A program made the translations under genes and the position numbers. From UBA9980 sp964436235 (GTDB taxonomy: Bacteria; Muiribacteriota; UBA9980), in contig CAYTCW010000004.1 of NCBI GenBank assembly GCA_964436235.1, positions 1-64,000 on the forward strand: a stretch of 64,000 bases of DNA, written 5' to 3'. Below are positions 27,401 through 35,621 of this stretch, piece after piece. A model generated the notes under the pieces. The model worked only from the letters and a program-made list of their open reading frames with translations. It was not told where the DNA came from and did no database searches. Numbering within the stretch: the first letter of the stretch is position 1; every line of letters starts with the position of its first letter.

Positions 27401-27703
27401 ATGGATAAAAACAACGGAACCGGAAACGGCCGGAGGCTGAAACCGAAAACAAAAGCCGTCGCGGTTTTATACGATCAGAATACCGAGTCTGCTCCCCGCA
27501 TCGGCGCGGGCGGCTCCGGTTTTATCGCCGAGCAGATCATTAAGATCGCCCGCGAAAATAACGTTCCATTTTATAAAGACGACGATTTGTGCGAGGTGTT
27601 GCTTCAATTCGAGCCTGACGTAATAATTCCGGAGGAATTATACGAAGCGGTGGCTAAAATTTTAGTTTTTATTTACAGGGCAAATAAAGAAAAAAAATTT
27701 TAA
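27401..27703 (+). CDS. FlhB C-terminal-domain-like protein (YlqH/EscU-type)
   Basis: Protein of 100 aa matching the cytoplasmic C-domain of FlhB/YscU export-switch proteins: AVAVLYDQNTESAPRI, then GGSGFIAEQIIKIARENNVPFYKDDDLCEVLL, then IIPEELYEAVAKILVFIY. The autocleavage NPTH motif that precedes this segment in true FlhB is absent, and so are the four membrane helices. It is therefore a stand-alone paralogue like Bacillus YlqH, not an export apparatus subunit. A good AAGGTGAT ribosome site lies upstream. Its role is unknown in all organisms where the pair is conserved. Confidence 0.82.
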   Translation: MDKNNGTGNGRRLKPKTKAVAVLYDQNTESAPRIGAGGSGFIAEQIIKIARENNVPFYKDDDLCEVLLQFEPDVIIPEELYEAVAKILVFIYRANKEKKF

Positions 27704-27715
27704 TAAGAGGTGTCC

Positions 27716-28642
27716 ATGAATAGCAGGATAGTTATGACCAAACAGGTAAAAGATGCGCTGGCAAATAATAAGCCGGTCGTCGCTTTTGAATCTACGATAA
27801 TAACTTACGGGCTTCCGTATCCGCAAAATCTTTCCACGGCGCTTGAAGTCGAGGAAATAGCCCTTAAAAACGGCGTAACGCCGGCCACCATAAGCGTTAT
27901 CGATGGAAAAATAATGGTCGGCGCCGATAAAAAACTTCTTAAATATATAGCCGATCCGAAAAATAAATCCGGTATCGATAAAGTGTCGCGCCATAATTTT
28001 TCGTGCGTGCTCGGCGAATCTAAAAGCGGCGTAACCACGGTTGCCGCTACCATGATGGTCTGCGACGCCTGCGGAATCAAAGTGTTTGTGACCGGCGGCA
28101 TCGGCGGCGTGCACCGTGGCGGGGCGAAGTCATTCGACATTTCGGCCGATTTGAGAGAATTTGAAAAGTCGAAGGTTGCCGTCGTATCTTCAGGCGTTAA
28201 ATCGATACTCGATATCAAGCTGACGCTTGAATACCTCGAAACGGCCGGCGTGGCCGTGATCGGCTATAAATGCGATGAACTTCCGGCATTTTACAGCCGT
28301 AAATCCGGGCATAAGATAATATCCCGGGTTGATTCGATAGATAAATTAGCTAAAATAGTAGATTTTAATTTTAATTTTTCGAAATCAGGCCTTTTAATAG
28401 CCAATCCCATACCCGCTAAAGATGAAATTAATTCCAATAAAATCAGTATGCTCGTAGATGAAATAATAAGCGCCGCCGATCCCGGCGATATAGAAGGCCC
28501 TAAATATACCCCTTACATTCTTGGAAAGCTCCATGAAATAAGTGCGGGAAAAACCTTAAAGGCCAACGTCGCGCTCATAAAAAACAATGCGGAATTAGGC
28601 TCTAAATTAGCTTTCAGTCTGGCTAAATTAAATAAAAAATAA
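27716..28642 (+). CDS. psuG: Pseudouridine-5'-phosphate glycosidase
   Basis: Protein of 308 aa, the usual PsuG length. It cleaves pseudouridine 5'-phosphate to uracil and ribose 5-phosphate in RNA-nucleoside salvage. Signatures: ESTIITYGLPYPQN with the metal-region Glu, GVTTVAATM with the conserved Lys region just before, VTGGIGGVHRGG, DISADL, SSGVKSILDIKLTLEYLET, and a C-terminal SK- and LGKLHEI-type region. The start at 27716 is preferred over a GTG at 27710, which overlaps the AAGAGG ribosome site. No psuK kinase gene is adjacent. A 5'-nucleotidase follows 25 nt downstream, fitting a nucleoside-salvage group. Confidence 0.95.
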   Translation: MNSRIVMTKQVKDALANNKPVVAFESTIITYGLPYPQNLSTALEVEEIALKNGVTPATISVIDGKIMVGADKKLLKYIADPKNKSGIDKVSRHNFSCVLGESKSGVTTVAATMMVCDACGIKVFVTGGIGGVHRGGAKSFDISADLREFEKSKVAVVSSGVKSILDIKLTLEYLETAGVAVIGYKCDELPAFYSRKSGHKIISRVDSIDKLAKIVDFNFNFSKSGLLIANPIPAKDEINSNKISMLVDEIISAADPGDIEGPKYTPYILGKLHEISAGKTLKANVALIKNNAELGSKLAFSLAKLNKK

Positions 28643-28667
28643 AAAAATAATTTAAGGGGTTGGTATT

Positions 28668-30239
28668 ATGCTGAGTTATAACTTTCTAAAAAATAGATAT
28701 GCCCGCGCGGCCGGGCTTATTTGTATTCTTCTTGTTGCGGTATTTTTATTTTCTCAGCCGCAATTTCTTCATGCCGCCGATAATTTCAAGAAGATAACCA
28801 TATTATATACCAACGACACCCATTCGCGTCTTCTTCCTTTCACTCAGGCGGTTACGGCTAAAAGCGTCGGCGGCATAGAGCGCCGCGCGGCTTATTTTTC
28901 GGCGGTAAAAAAAGAAAATCCTTTTACTCTTATTCTCGATGCGGGCGATCTTTCCCAGGGCACGCCGTTTTATAACTTCTTTAAAGGCGAGGCCGAGTTT
29001 AAAGCCTTCGCCCTTGCAGGTTACGATTATTTGACCGTTGGAAATCACGAATTTGACTATGGTCTGCTTAATTTAAATATGCAGGCGGACTCTGCCGGAC
29101 TGGAATTCGTTTGCGCCAATTTATTCGACTCTAAGACTTTAAAGCCTTTATTCACTCCATTTAAAATAAAAAATATCGGCGGGGTTAAGATCGCCGTTAT
29201 CGGCGTTATGGGAAAAGAGGCGTGGGATGTCGTTTCGAATAAATATAAAGAAGGCGTACTATACGCGGATGAATTCGTTCTTCTTAAAAAAATATGCGCG
29301 CTGCTCTCCGATAAGGTAGATTTAATTGTGTTGCTTTCTCATTCGGGTTACCAGCAGGATATAAAATTAGCCGCGGCGCTTCCTGAAATCGGGGTTATAA
29401 TAGGCTCGCACACCCATACTAAAATGGAGAAACCGCTCGAAGTTTATACCGGCCGCCCGCCTTTAAATCAAACCATAGTCACGCAGGCTTTTGAAAACGG
29501 AGTTTATGCGGGGCGTCTTGATTTTTATTTCGACGAAGGAAACCGTCTGAAAAAATACGATTCGTTTTATAAATTAATCGATTCCTCGATACGCGTTAAT
29601 AAAAAAACGCCTCTGCGCAGGCATATTCAGTATTATGAAGATAAGATGAAAGACGCGGTTTCGGTTAAAATAGGCGAATCGGAAGTTGAAATGGATAACA
29701 TGGCCGATATGTTCAATTCACTCGATACTCCTATGGGCCGTTATATGTGCGACGCGCTGAAAGAAATTTCGGGCTCGGACGTTTTTTTTACCAATACCAC
29801 GACTTTTCGCGACCGTATGCCGGCGGGCGCCATTACGGTAGAAACTCTTTTAAAAATAGTGCCATTCGATAATAGCGTGGTCGTTTTCGAAATGAGCGGC
29901 GCCGCCCTTTTGAAGATGATGGATTTCATAGCGCTTAATTTCGGTAAAAACGAATCTTTTCAATACGGCGGCATTTCTTTTACCATCGATATTAAAACGC
30001 GCACGGCCCGCGAAGTTCTTGTAGGCGGCTCTGCCGTAGATAATAATAAAATTTATAAAGTGGCTACTTCTTCCTATATAGCGCAGGGAAATTTAATGGG
30101 CGGCGAAATGTTTAAAGAGGCCCGCACTAATTACGACACCGGTATATGCTTAAGGGATATGCTTATGGAATATATTAAAAAGAATCCGAAAATCAATGCG
30201 CCTGCCGGCGGCCGTCTTAAGTTAATTAAAGCTGAATAA
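28668..30239 (+). CDS. Exported 5'-nucleotidase / UDP-sugar hydrolase family protein
   Basis: Protein of 523 aa. An N-terminal hydrophobic helix (about 13-35) is read as signal peptide. A metallophosphatase domain follows with all two-metal motifs: YTNDTHSR (Asp50, His52), DAGD, GNHEFDYG, LLSHSGY and GSHTHTK. A 5'-nucleotidase C-terminal domain (about 330-515) contains NTTTFRDRMPAG and FQYGGISF, the substrate-binding Phe/Tyr region. The product is expected in the periplasm, dephosphorylating nucleotides for uptake. It is paralogous to the gene at 62794. A strong AAGGGG ribosome site is present. Co-transcription with psuG upstream and a hybrid kinase 19 nt downstream is likely. Confidence 0.92.
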   Translation: MLSYNFLKNRYARAAGLICILLVAVFLFSQPQFLHAADNFKKITILYTNDTHSRLLPFTQAVTAKSVGGIERRAAYFSAVKKENPFTLILDAGDLSQGTPFYNFFKGEAEFKAFALAGYDYLTVGNHEFDYGLLNLNMQADSAGLEFVCANLFDSKTLKPLFTPFKIKNIGGVKIAVIGVMGKEAWDVVSNKYKEGVLYADEFVLLKKICALLSDKVDLIVLLSHSGYQQDIKLAAALPEIGVIIGSHTHTKMEKPLEVYTGRPPLNQTIVTQAFENGVYAGRLDFYFDEGNRLKKYDSFYKLIDSSIRVNKKTPLRRHIQYYEDKMKDAVSVKIGESEVEMDNMADMFNSLDTPMGRYMCDALKEISGSDVFFTNTTTFRDRMPAGAITVETLLKIVPFDNSVVVFEMSGAALLKMMDFIALNFGKNESFQYGGISFTIDIKTRTAREVLVGGSAVDNNKIYKVATSSYIAQGNLMGGEMFKEARTNYDTGICLRDMLMEYIKKNPKINAPAGGRLKLIKAE

Positions 30240-30258
30240 TCTTGTGTGGTGGCAGTAA

Positions 30259-33200
30259 ATGGATAAAATAAAAATATTAATAGTAGAAGACGAGCCGGCT
30301 ATGCTCGATTTTTTGAGTCATACGATAAAAAAAATCGGATACTGCGTAGCCGCGTCCGCCGAAAACGGGCGGGCTGCGATAGCCGCCGCCGCCATCGATA
30401 AAAAGCCTGATCTAATTTTAATGGATATTTTATTGGAAGGCGATATCGACGGCATCGAAACGGCCGTCAAAATAAAAGAATCCGAAAATATTCCCATCGT
30501 TTTTCTTACGGCGCACGCCGGAGCTGAATATTTTGAGCGCGCCCGTAAAGTCGAGCCTTACGGCTATATAATAAAACCCATCGACGAAAATATTTTATAT
30601 ACTACGCTTGAAACTATGATCGGCCGGATTCGGCTTGAAAAAAAATTAGAATTTTCAGAAAAATTATATAGAGATCTATATGACAACTCGCCCGATCTTC
30701 TTTTTATGGCCGATTTCGTGAGCGGCGAGATAATAAGATGCAACAGGACTTTTTTAAAGAAATTCGGTTACGGCGAAGAAGAGATTAAGCATAAAAAAAT
30801 ATTCGATATTTTTTGCGGCGCCGATAAGGAAAGGTTGAACGCCGCTTTAAGCATTTTAGGCCGGACTTCGTCTTTGAATGATTTTGAAATCGAGGCGGTA
30901 AAAAAAGACGGAACGGTAATAAAAGCTCTTCTGAACGCTTCGTCCGTTATTGAACGAGGCGGCCGCGCTTCATACAGCATGGCCAGCCTTCGCGATATAA
31001 GCGAATTAAAGGAAGCGCAGAGCATCCTTAAGAAAATGAACGAACGGCTTGAAATAAGAGTCGAAGAGCGCACGCGCGAGCTCGTTGCGGCTAATAATGA
31101 ATTGCATCAGCAGATTTTAACCAGAATGAGCGCGGAGCAGGAGCTTAAGACTCATAAAGACCGGCTCGAAGAAATAATATTTGAACGCACCCGCGATCTG
31201 GTGGCTTCTAATAATCGTCTCCATGAAGAAATAAAAGAAAGAAAGCGCACCGAACGTGATCTTTTAAAGGCGCTCGCGGCGGCGGACCAGGCCAATAAGG
31301 CTAAAAGCGAATTTTTAGCGGTTATGAGCCACGAGATAAGAACGCCGATGAACGGCATAATAGGCATGAGCGAGCTTGCGCTTATGGACGATTTAAACTC
31401 GAAATCCGCGGAGTATATTAACGACATAAAAACTTCGGCCGAAGCGCTTTTAGCCGTGATAAACGATATTCTCGATTATTCGAAGATCGAATCCGGTAAT
31501 TTGAGCACGGAAATTATTGAAATGAATTTGCACGAAACGCTCGAAAGCGCGGTTGGTTTAATTGCAGCGAAGGCGTTTCAAAAAGGCGTCGAAGTAATAT
31601 GTGAAATTCAGGACGGCGTCGAAGAGAATATTTTAGGCGATCCGTACAGAATAAGGCAGATCGTCCTCAATTTAGTGAGTAACGCCATTAAATTTACCCA
31701 TGAAGGCGAGATAATAGTAACCCTTTCAAAGCTGGAATCTTTACCCGGAACGAATCTTGAAGAAGAATTTTTTCAAATTAGCGTCTGCGACACTGGAATT
31801 GGTATTAAAGAAGATAAACTCGATGAAATTTTCGAAAGTTTCAAGCAGGCGGATAGTTCTACTACCCGTCAATACGGCGGAACCGGCCTCGGCTTAGCGA
31901 TATCGAAGCATTTAGCCGCGGCCATGGGAGGCGATTTAAGAGTTAAAAGCGTTTTCGGCAAAGGCAGCGAATTTATTCTGAGCCTGCCTGCCCGTTTTAT
32001 AAAAACTTCCGCTAAAGATCAATCCGGCGTTAATGAATGCGGCGGATGCGCGGCTAAAATATTGATAGTCGATAACAATCTTCGAAATATAAGTGTTTTA
32101 AAGAAAATGACGGCCTCGTTTTGCGGCGCGGAATTGTTGAGCGCCTCTAACGCCATAGAAGCGCTCGAAATACTTTCAGCCTGCTCAAAAACCGAATCGC
32201 CCGTAGATATTCTTATAACCGATTATAAAATGCCCTATCTCGACGGCTTATTAATGGTTGAAAAAATCCGGCAGATCGAAAAATTAAATCGGATCAAAAT
32301 AATAGTGATGAGCGCCGCCTGCGATATGATGCCGGTAATAGCCCAATTTCAGCGCCAGTGCGCGGCCGCTTTCATAAATAAGCCCGTTAGAAAAAGCGAG
32401 TTGAAAAAGATATTATGCGGTATAAATAAAACAGGCGGAGGCGTTGACTCCCCGGAAAAAAAGGCGCCGGATTCTTCAACCGTTCTTTTCGCGCAGCCGG
32501 CGGGCGGCGGATTAACCGTCATGATAGCCGAAGATAATGAAATAAACACGAAAATAATTAAAGAAATGCTTTATAAATATGGAGTGAAAGAGATTATAAC
32601 GGCCCGCGACGGCGCCGAAGCGTTCGAATTATTTGAAAAAAGGCATATAGATATGATCTTTATGGACGTGCAGATGCCCGTTCTTGACGGCTTTTCGGCA
32701 ACTAAAAAAATCAGGAATTCCTCTAATAAAAACAACGCCGTTCCGATCGTAGCTATCACGGCCAATGCGCTTAAGGGCGACCGCGAAAAATGCATTAAGG
32801 CGGGAATGACCGATTATATGGCTAAACCCTTCAAGCCTTCGGTAGTCGAGGAAATGCTCGCTAAACACGCGGTCTCAAAATCATGCGGCGTCCGCTGCGG
32901 ACCGCAGGCGCGAACGGAAGTTTCCACCATAAAAATCGATACCCGTTCCGCATTTGATTATATGGGTTTTTTAGCCGCTTTAGAAGGCGATAAAGCCGTT
33001 TTTAAAGAAGTAACCGGGGCTTTTGCGGCCGATATTAATTTGAATGCCGAAAAAATTGGCAGGCTTATCGCCGAAAAAAAATATGACGAGCTGAAATTTG
33101 CGGTGCATAACTTGAAAGGGGCTGCAGGAAATATTTTCGCTTTTACGCTTGAAAAAATCGCCCGTGATTTCGAAGAAAAACTTGCATCCGGCGATTATGA

Positions 33201-33291
33201 AAGTCTTGCAAAGACCGGGAGTGAATTAAAGGCCGCGTGCGCGGAGTTCGAAGTTTTAGCCGGACTGGCTTTAAATAAATTATTTATTTAA
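30259..33291 (+). CDS. Hybrid histidine kinase REC-PAS-HK-REC-REC-HPt
   Basis: Protein of 1010 aa, soluble. Domains: receiver (1-125, VEDEPAML, MDILLEGDIDG), PAS (about 135-255), and a coiled-coil helix containing a 39-residue tandem duplication. HisKA follows (MSHEIRTPMNG, His358), then ATPase (GGTGLGLAIS). A partly degenerate receiver has VDNN in place of the DD pair but retains an acceptor Asp (ITDYKMPYLDG). An intact receiver (AEDNEIN, MDVQMPVLDG) and a C-terminal HPt (HNLKGAAGNI) complete the chain. The N-terminal receiver suggests control by another kinase, that is, a branched relay. It is the last gene of the series begun at 22489 and ends 13 nt from the convergent gene at 33305. Confidence 0.93.
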   Translation: MDKIKILIVEDEPAMLDFLSHTIKKIGYCVAASAENGRAAIAAAAIDKKPDLILMDILLEGDIDGIETAVKIKESENIPIVFLTAHAGAEYFERARKVEPYGYIIKPIDENILYTTLETMIGRIRLEKKLEFSEKLYRDLYDNSPDLLFMADFVSGEIIRCNRTFLKKFGYGEEEIKHKKIFDIFCGADKERLNAALSILGRTSSLNDFEIEAVKKDGTVIKALLNASSVIERGGRASYSMASLRDISELKEAQSILKKMNERLEIRVEERTRELVAANNELHQQILTRMSAEQELKTHKDRLEEIIFERTRDLVASNNRLHEEIKERKRTERDLLKALAAADQANKAKSEFLAVMSHEIRTPMNGIIGMSELALMDDLNSKSAEYINDIKTSAEALLAVINDILDYSKIESGNLSTEIIEMNLHETLESAVGLIAAKAFQKGVEVICEIQDGVEENILGDPYRIRQIVLNLVSNAIKFTHEGEIIVTLSKLESLPGTNLEEEFFQISVCDTGIGIKEDKLDEIFESFKQADSSTTRQYGGTGLGLAISKHLAAAMGGDLRVKSVFGKGSEFILSLPARFIKTSAKDQSGVNECGGCAAKILIVDNNLRNISVLKKMTASFCGAELLSASNAIEALEILSACSKTESPVDILITDYKMPYLDGLLMVEKIRQIEKLNRIKIIVMSAACDMMPVIAQFQRQCAAAFINKPVRKSELKKILCGINKTGGGVDSPEKKAPDSSTVLFAQPAGGGLTVMIAEDNEINTKIIKEMLYKYGVKEIITARDGAEAFELFEKRHIDMIFMDVQMPVLDGFSATKKIRNSSNKNNAVPIVAITANALKGDREKCIKAGMTDYMAKPFKPSVVEEMLAKHAVSKSCGVRCGPQARTEVSTIKIDTRSAFDYMGFLAALEGDKAVFKEVTGAFAADINLNAEKIGRLIAEKKYDELKFAVHNLKGAAGNIFAFTLEKIARDFEEKLASGDYESLAKTGSELKAACAEFEVLAGLALNKLFI

Positions 33292-33304
33292 ATCTGTCCG
33301 CCGG

Positions 33305-34267
33305 TTATTTCGATTTATCGATATAAAAATCGCGTTCGTTTCTGCCGGCTTTCACGATAACCCTGTCATAAACCTTATCTTTATAGCCTTCGCATTTGAC
33401 TGTTATTTTATAACTGCCGGCCGGCACGTTGTGGATTTCGACGGGTTGGGATTTTTGCGTTTCGATGGATTGCGTCGCGATTATAACGCGCGCGTTATTT
33501 TCTATTTCAGCTCCGCTGGATTCGAAAACCGAGCATATTAAAAGGCCGAATCCTTTACTGGTAGATATTTTAGGGGCTTTTGAAACCTCGCCGCCTGTTT
33601 TTTTCGAATATGCGCGGCCGCTCTTCGTATCTTCTTCTATCATCTGCTTGCGCCCGTATTTTGACGAATAAGAAGCCTTTTTACGCGCGGGCGGGTCGCC
33701 GTTAATGTCGATTTCGTTAACGCTTGCCTTCATGATTTTAGCGAGCAGCCTGTCGTATTCGTTATTGGCTTTTTTTATCTCGCTGATTTTTTGGCCCGGG
33801 AGCGACAGATAGATTTTAACCGCGCATAGAGGCGATTTAATTTTTATAACGTCTATATGCCTTTCGTAAGGCTTTACGGAAGCGGTTATTATATATTCGC
33901 CGCAAAGAATCGAGCTTAATTCGAAATAGCCGTTTTCGTTGGTGACGGTTTTTTCGTTTCCTATCCTTACCACGCAGTCTTTAATTCCGTTCGCGTTTTT
34001 TTTATCGTAAACTATTCCGACCACACGGCTGAATTTAACCGCGCGTATCAATTCGCCTTTTTCGGCCGCTTCGTTAATGCCGTTTTCGATAGTTGAAAGC
34101 GGAATTGAATTTTCAAAAGACTCAAGCGAAGCGGCAAAGCAGGACGGCTTTATGAACGCTGAAGGTATAACCATAAGGATAAATAAAATTATAACAAGCG
34201 CCGATAAAGCCGTCCGTGCGGTATATGAAATTAAATTGAGCGTTTTTTTAAATAGTTGTTTTAACAT
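33305..34267 (-). CDS. Membrane-anchored carboxypeptidase-regulatory-like / PEGA-like protein
   Basis: Protein of 320 aa. The N-terminal hydrophobic segment (about 12-40) acts as signal or anchor. One beta-sandwich of the carboxypeptidase regulatory-like type follows (about 65-150, VVGIVYDKKNANGIKDCVVRIG with NENGYFEL). The middle is charged and Lys/Ser-rich. A second sandwich (about 230-315) ends in a PEGA-like pattern (VPAGSYKITVKCEGYKD). Such domains bind polysaccharide or stabilise surface proteins. No catalytic motif is present. It is the last gene of the minus-strand group after the aminotransferase, with a 39-nt GC-rich spacer and no clear ribosome site. Confidence 0.7.
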   Translation of the reverse strand: MLKQLFKKTLNLISYTARTALSALVIILFILMVIPSAFIKPSCFAASLESFENSIPLSTIENGINEAAEKGELIRAVKFSRVVGIVYDKKNANGIKDCVVRIGNEKTVTNENGYFELSSILCGEYIITASVKPYERHIDVIKIKSPLCAVKIYLSLPGQKISEIKKANNEYDRLLAKIMKASVNEIDINGDPPARKKASYSSKYGRKQMIEEDTKSGRAYSKKTGGEVSKAPKISTSKGFGLLICSVFESSGAEIENNARVIIATQSIETQKSQPVEIHNVPAGSYKITVKCEGYKDKVYDRVIVKAGRNERDFYIDKSK

Positions 34268-34306
34268 GCGTGCTCGCAGCGCGGCAGCCGGTCGTGCCGG
34301 GGGTTT

Positions 34307-35524
34307 TTAATGTTTTTTTTCTAATTTCCGGTAGGCTTTTACCGCCTCGGAAAGTATATTCATGGCATCCGCCAGATGAGCGCGGTTTATAACATATGCT
34401 AACCTTATTTCATCTTTTCCGTGGTTCGGGCTTGCGTAAAATCCGGAAGCAGGTGCTACCATTACGGTTTTATTGTCGTGGCGGAAATCGGTTAAGAGCC
34501 ATGCGGCGAATTTATCGGCATCTTTAATCGGGAGTTTGGCGATTACATAAAAAGCGCCTTTCGGTTTTTCGCAGATTATATCGGGATTTTTTTCAAGGGC
34601 TTCATAGACTATATCGCGGCGCATTTTATATTCGTGGATCATTTCATTCATGTGCCCCGGGCTTATATTAACGGATTCGGCGGAGGCCATCTGCTCGGCG
34701 TAAGGCGATGAAAGCCGGGCCTGGGCGAAGCGGACGATCAGATTCATCAGCTCGGCGTTTTTGGATATAACGCAGCCCATGCGCACGCCGCAGGCGCTGT
34801 ATCTTTTCGAAACCGAGTCCATCATTATAACGCGCTCCGACATATTTTCAAGCGAGAGCGCGGATATGTGTTCTTCGCCGTCATAAACGAATTCGCGGTA
34901 AACTTCGTCGCTTAAAAGAAAAAGGTTGTGCTTGCGGCATATTTCGGCGAGCATATCAAGCTCTTTGCGGTTATAGACCGTGCCGGTCGGATTGTTCGGG
35001 TTACAAATAAGTATGGCGCGGGTTTTTGAAGTGATTTTATCGGTGATTTTTTTTGCGGCCGGAAGGTGAAAACCGTCGTCGGCGCGGGTTAAAATCGGTA
35101 CCAGATTAACGTTTGCCATAACGGCGAATCCGTTGTAATTGGTGTAGAAAGGTTCGAAAACTATTATTTCATCGCCAGGGTCGCAAACGGCCATCATAGA
35201 GAAAAGTATGGCTTCCGAGCCGCCCATCGTAACTACCATGTCGGAAGGTTTAAGGCCTTTTATGCCGACGCCGTCGTAATATTTGACTAAAGAGTCGAGG
35301 TACTTCGGTTCACCCTGTGACGGGGAGTAAGCGATGGTTTTAACGTCGAGTTTTTTAAAGGCGTCGAGTATTTCATGCGGGGTTTCGATGTCCGGCTGGC
35401 CGATATTGAGGTGATAAACCGTAACGCCCTGGGCTTTCGCGGCGTTAGCGAGAGGCACTAATTTTCTGATAGGCGAAGCCTGCATGTATTTATCTCGTAT
35501 TGAAATATTGGGTTTGGAATTCAT
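34307..35524 (-). CDS. Class I/II pyridoxal-phosphate aminotransferase
   Basis: Protein of 405 aa of the aspartate/aromatic aminotransferase fold type I. Visible motifs: NIGQPDIETP, the PLP-contact segment GGSEAI, NPNNPTGTVY with the conserved Asn, SDEVYREFVY with the Asp and Tyr, and SVSKRYSACGVRMG with the Schiff-base Lys. The carboxylate-binding Arg is expected in the C-terminal EIRLAY segment. The substrate cannot be fixed: aspartate, aromatic amino acid or LL-DAP-like acceptors are all possible, and the SVSKRYSACG variant is less common than the usual SKTF/SKAF. A GAGG ribosome site lies 8 nt before the ATG. A gap of 97 nt separates it from the cyclase gene upstream. Confidence 0.9.
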   Translation of the reverse strand: MNSKPNISIRDKYMQASPIRKLVPLANAAKAQGVTVYHLNIGQPDIETPHEILDAFKKLDVKTIAYSPSQGEPKYLDSLVKYYDGVGIKGLKPSDMVVTMGGSEAILFSMMAVCDPGDEIIVFEPFYTNYNGFAVMANVNLVPILTRADDGFHLPAAKKITDKITSKTRAILICNPNNPTGTVYNRKELDMLAEICRKHNLFLLSDEVYREFVYDGEEHISALSLENMSERVIMMDSVSKRYSACGVRMGCVISKNAELMNLIVRFAQARLSSPYAEQMASAESVNISPGHMNEMIHEYKMRRDIVYEALEKNPDIICEKPKGAFYVIAKLPIKDADKFAAWLLTDFRHDNKTVMVAPASGFYASPNHGKDEIRLAYVINRAHLADAMNILSEAVKAYRKLEKKH

Positions 35525-35621
35525 TGATATTACCTCGCTTTTATAATAGTTTATTAGCTATTCTACATACTGTCCGCCGTTTTGCCTGTTGCGCGCCATT
35601 ACCGGCCGCGGCTCCCGGCGG

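Noticed and set aside
25919..27703. Flagellar or type III secretion operon
   Set aside because: Only FliK-like and FlhB-like stand-alone domains are present, without export-gate, basal-body or hook genes and without the NPTH motif.
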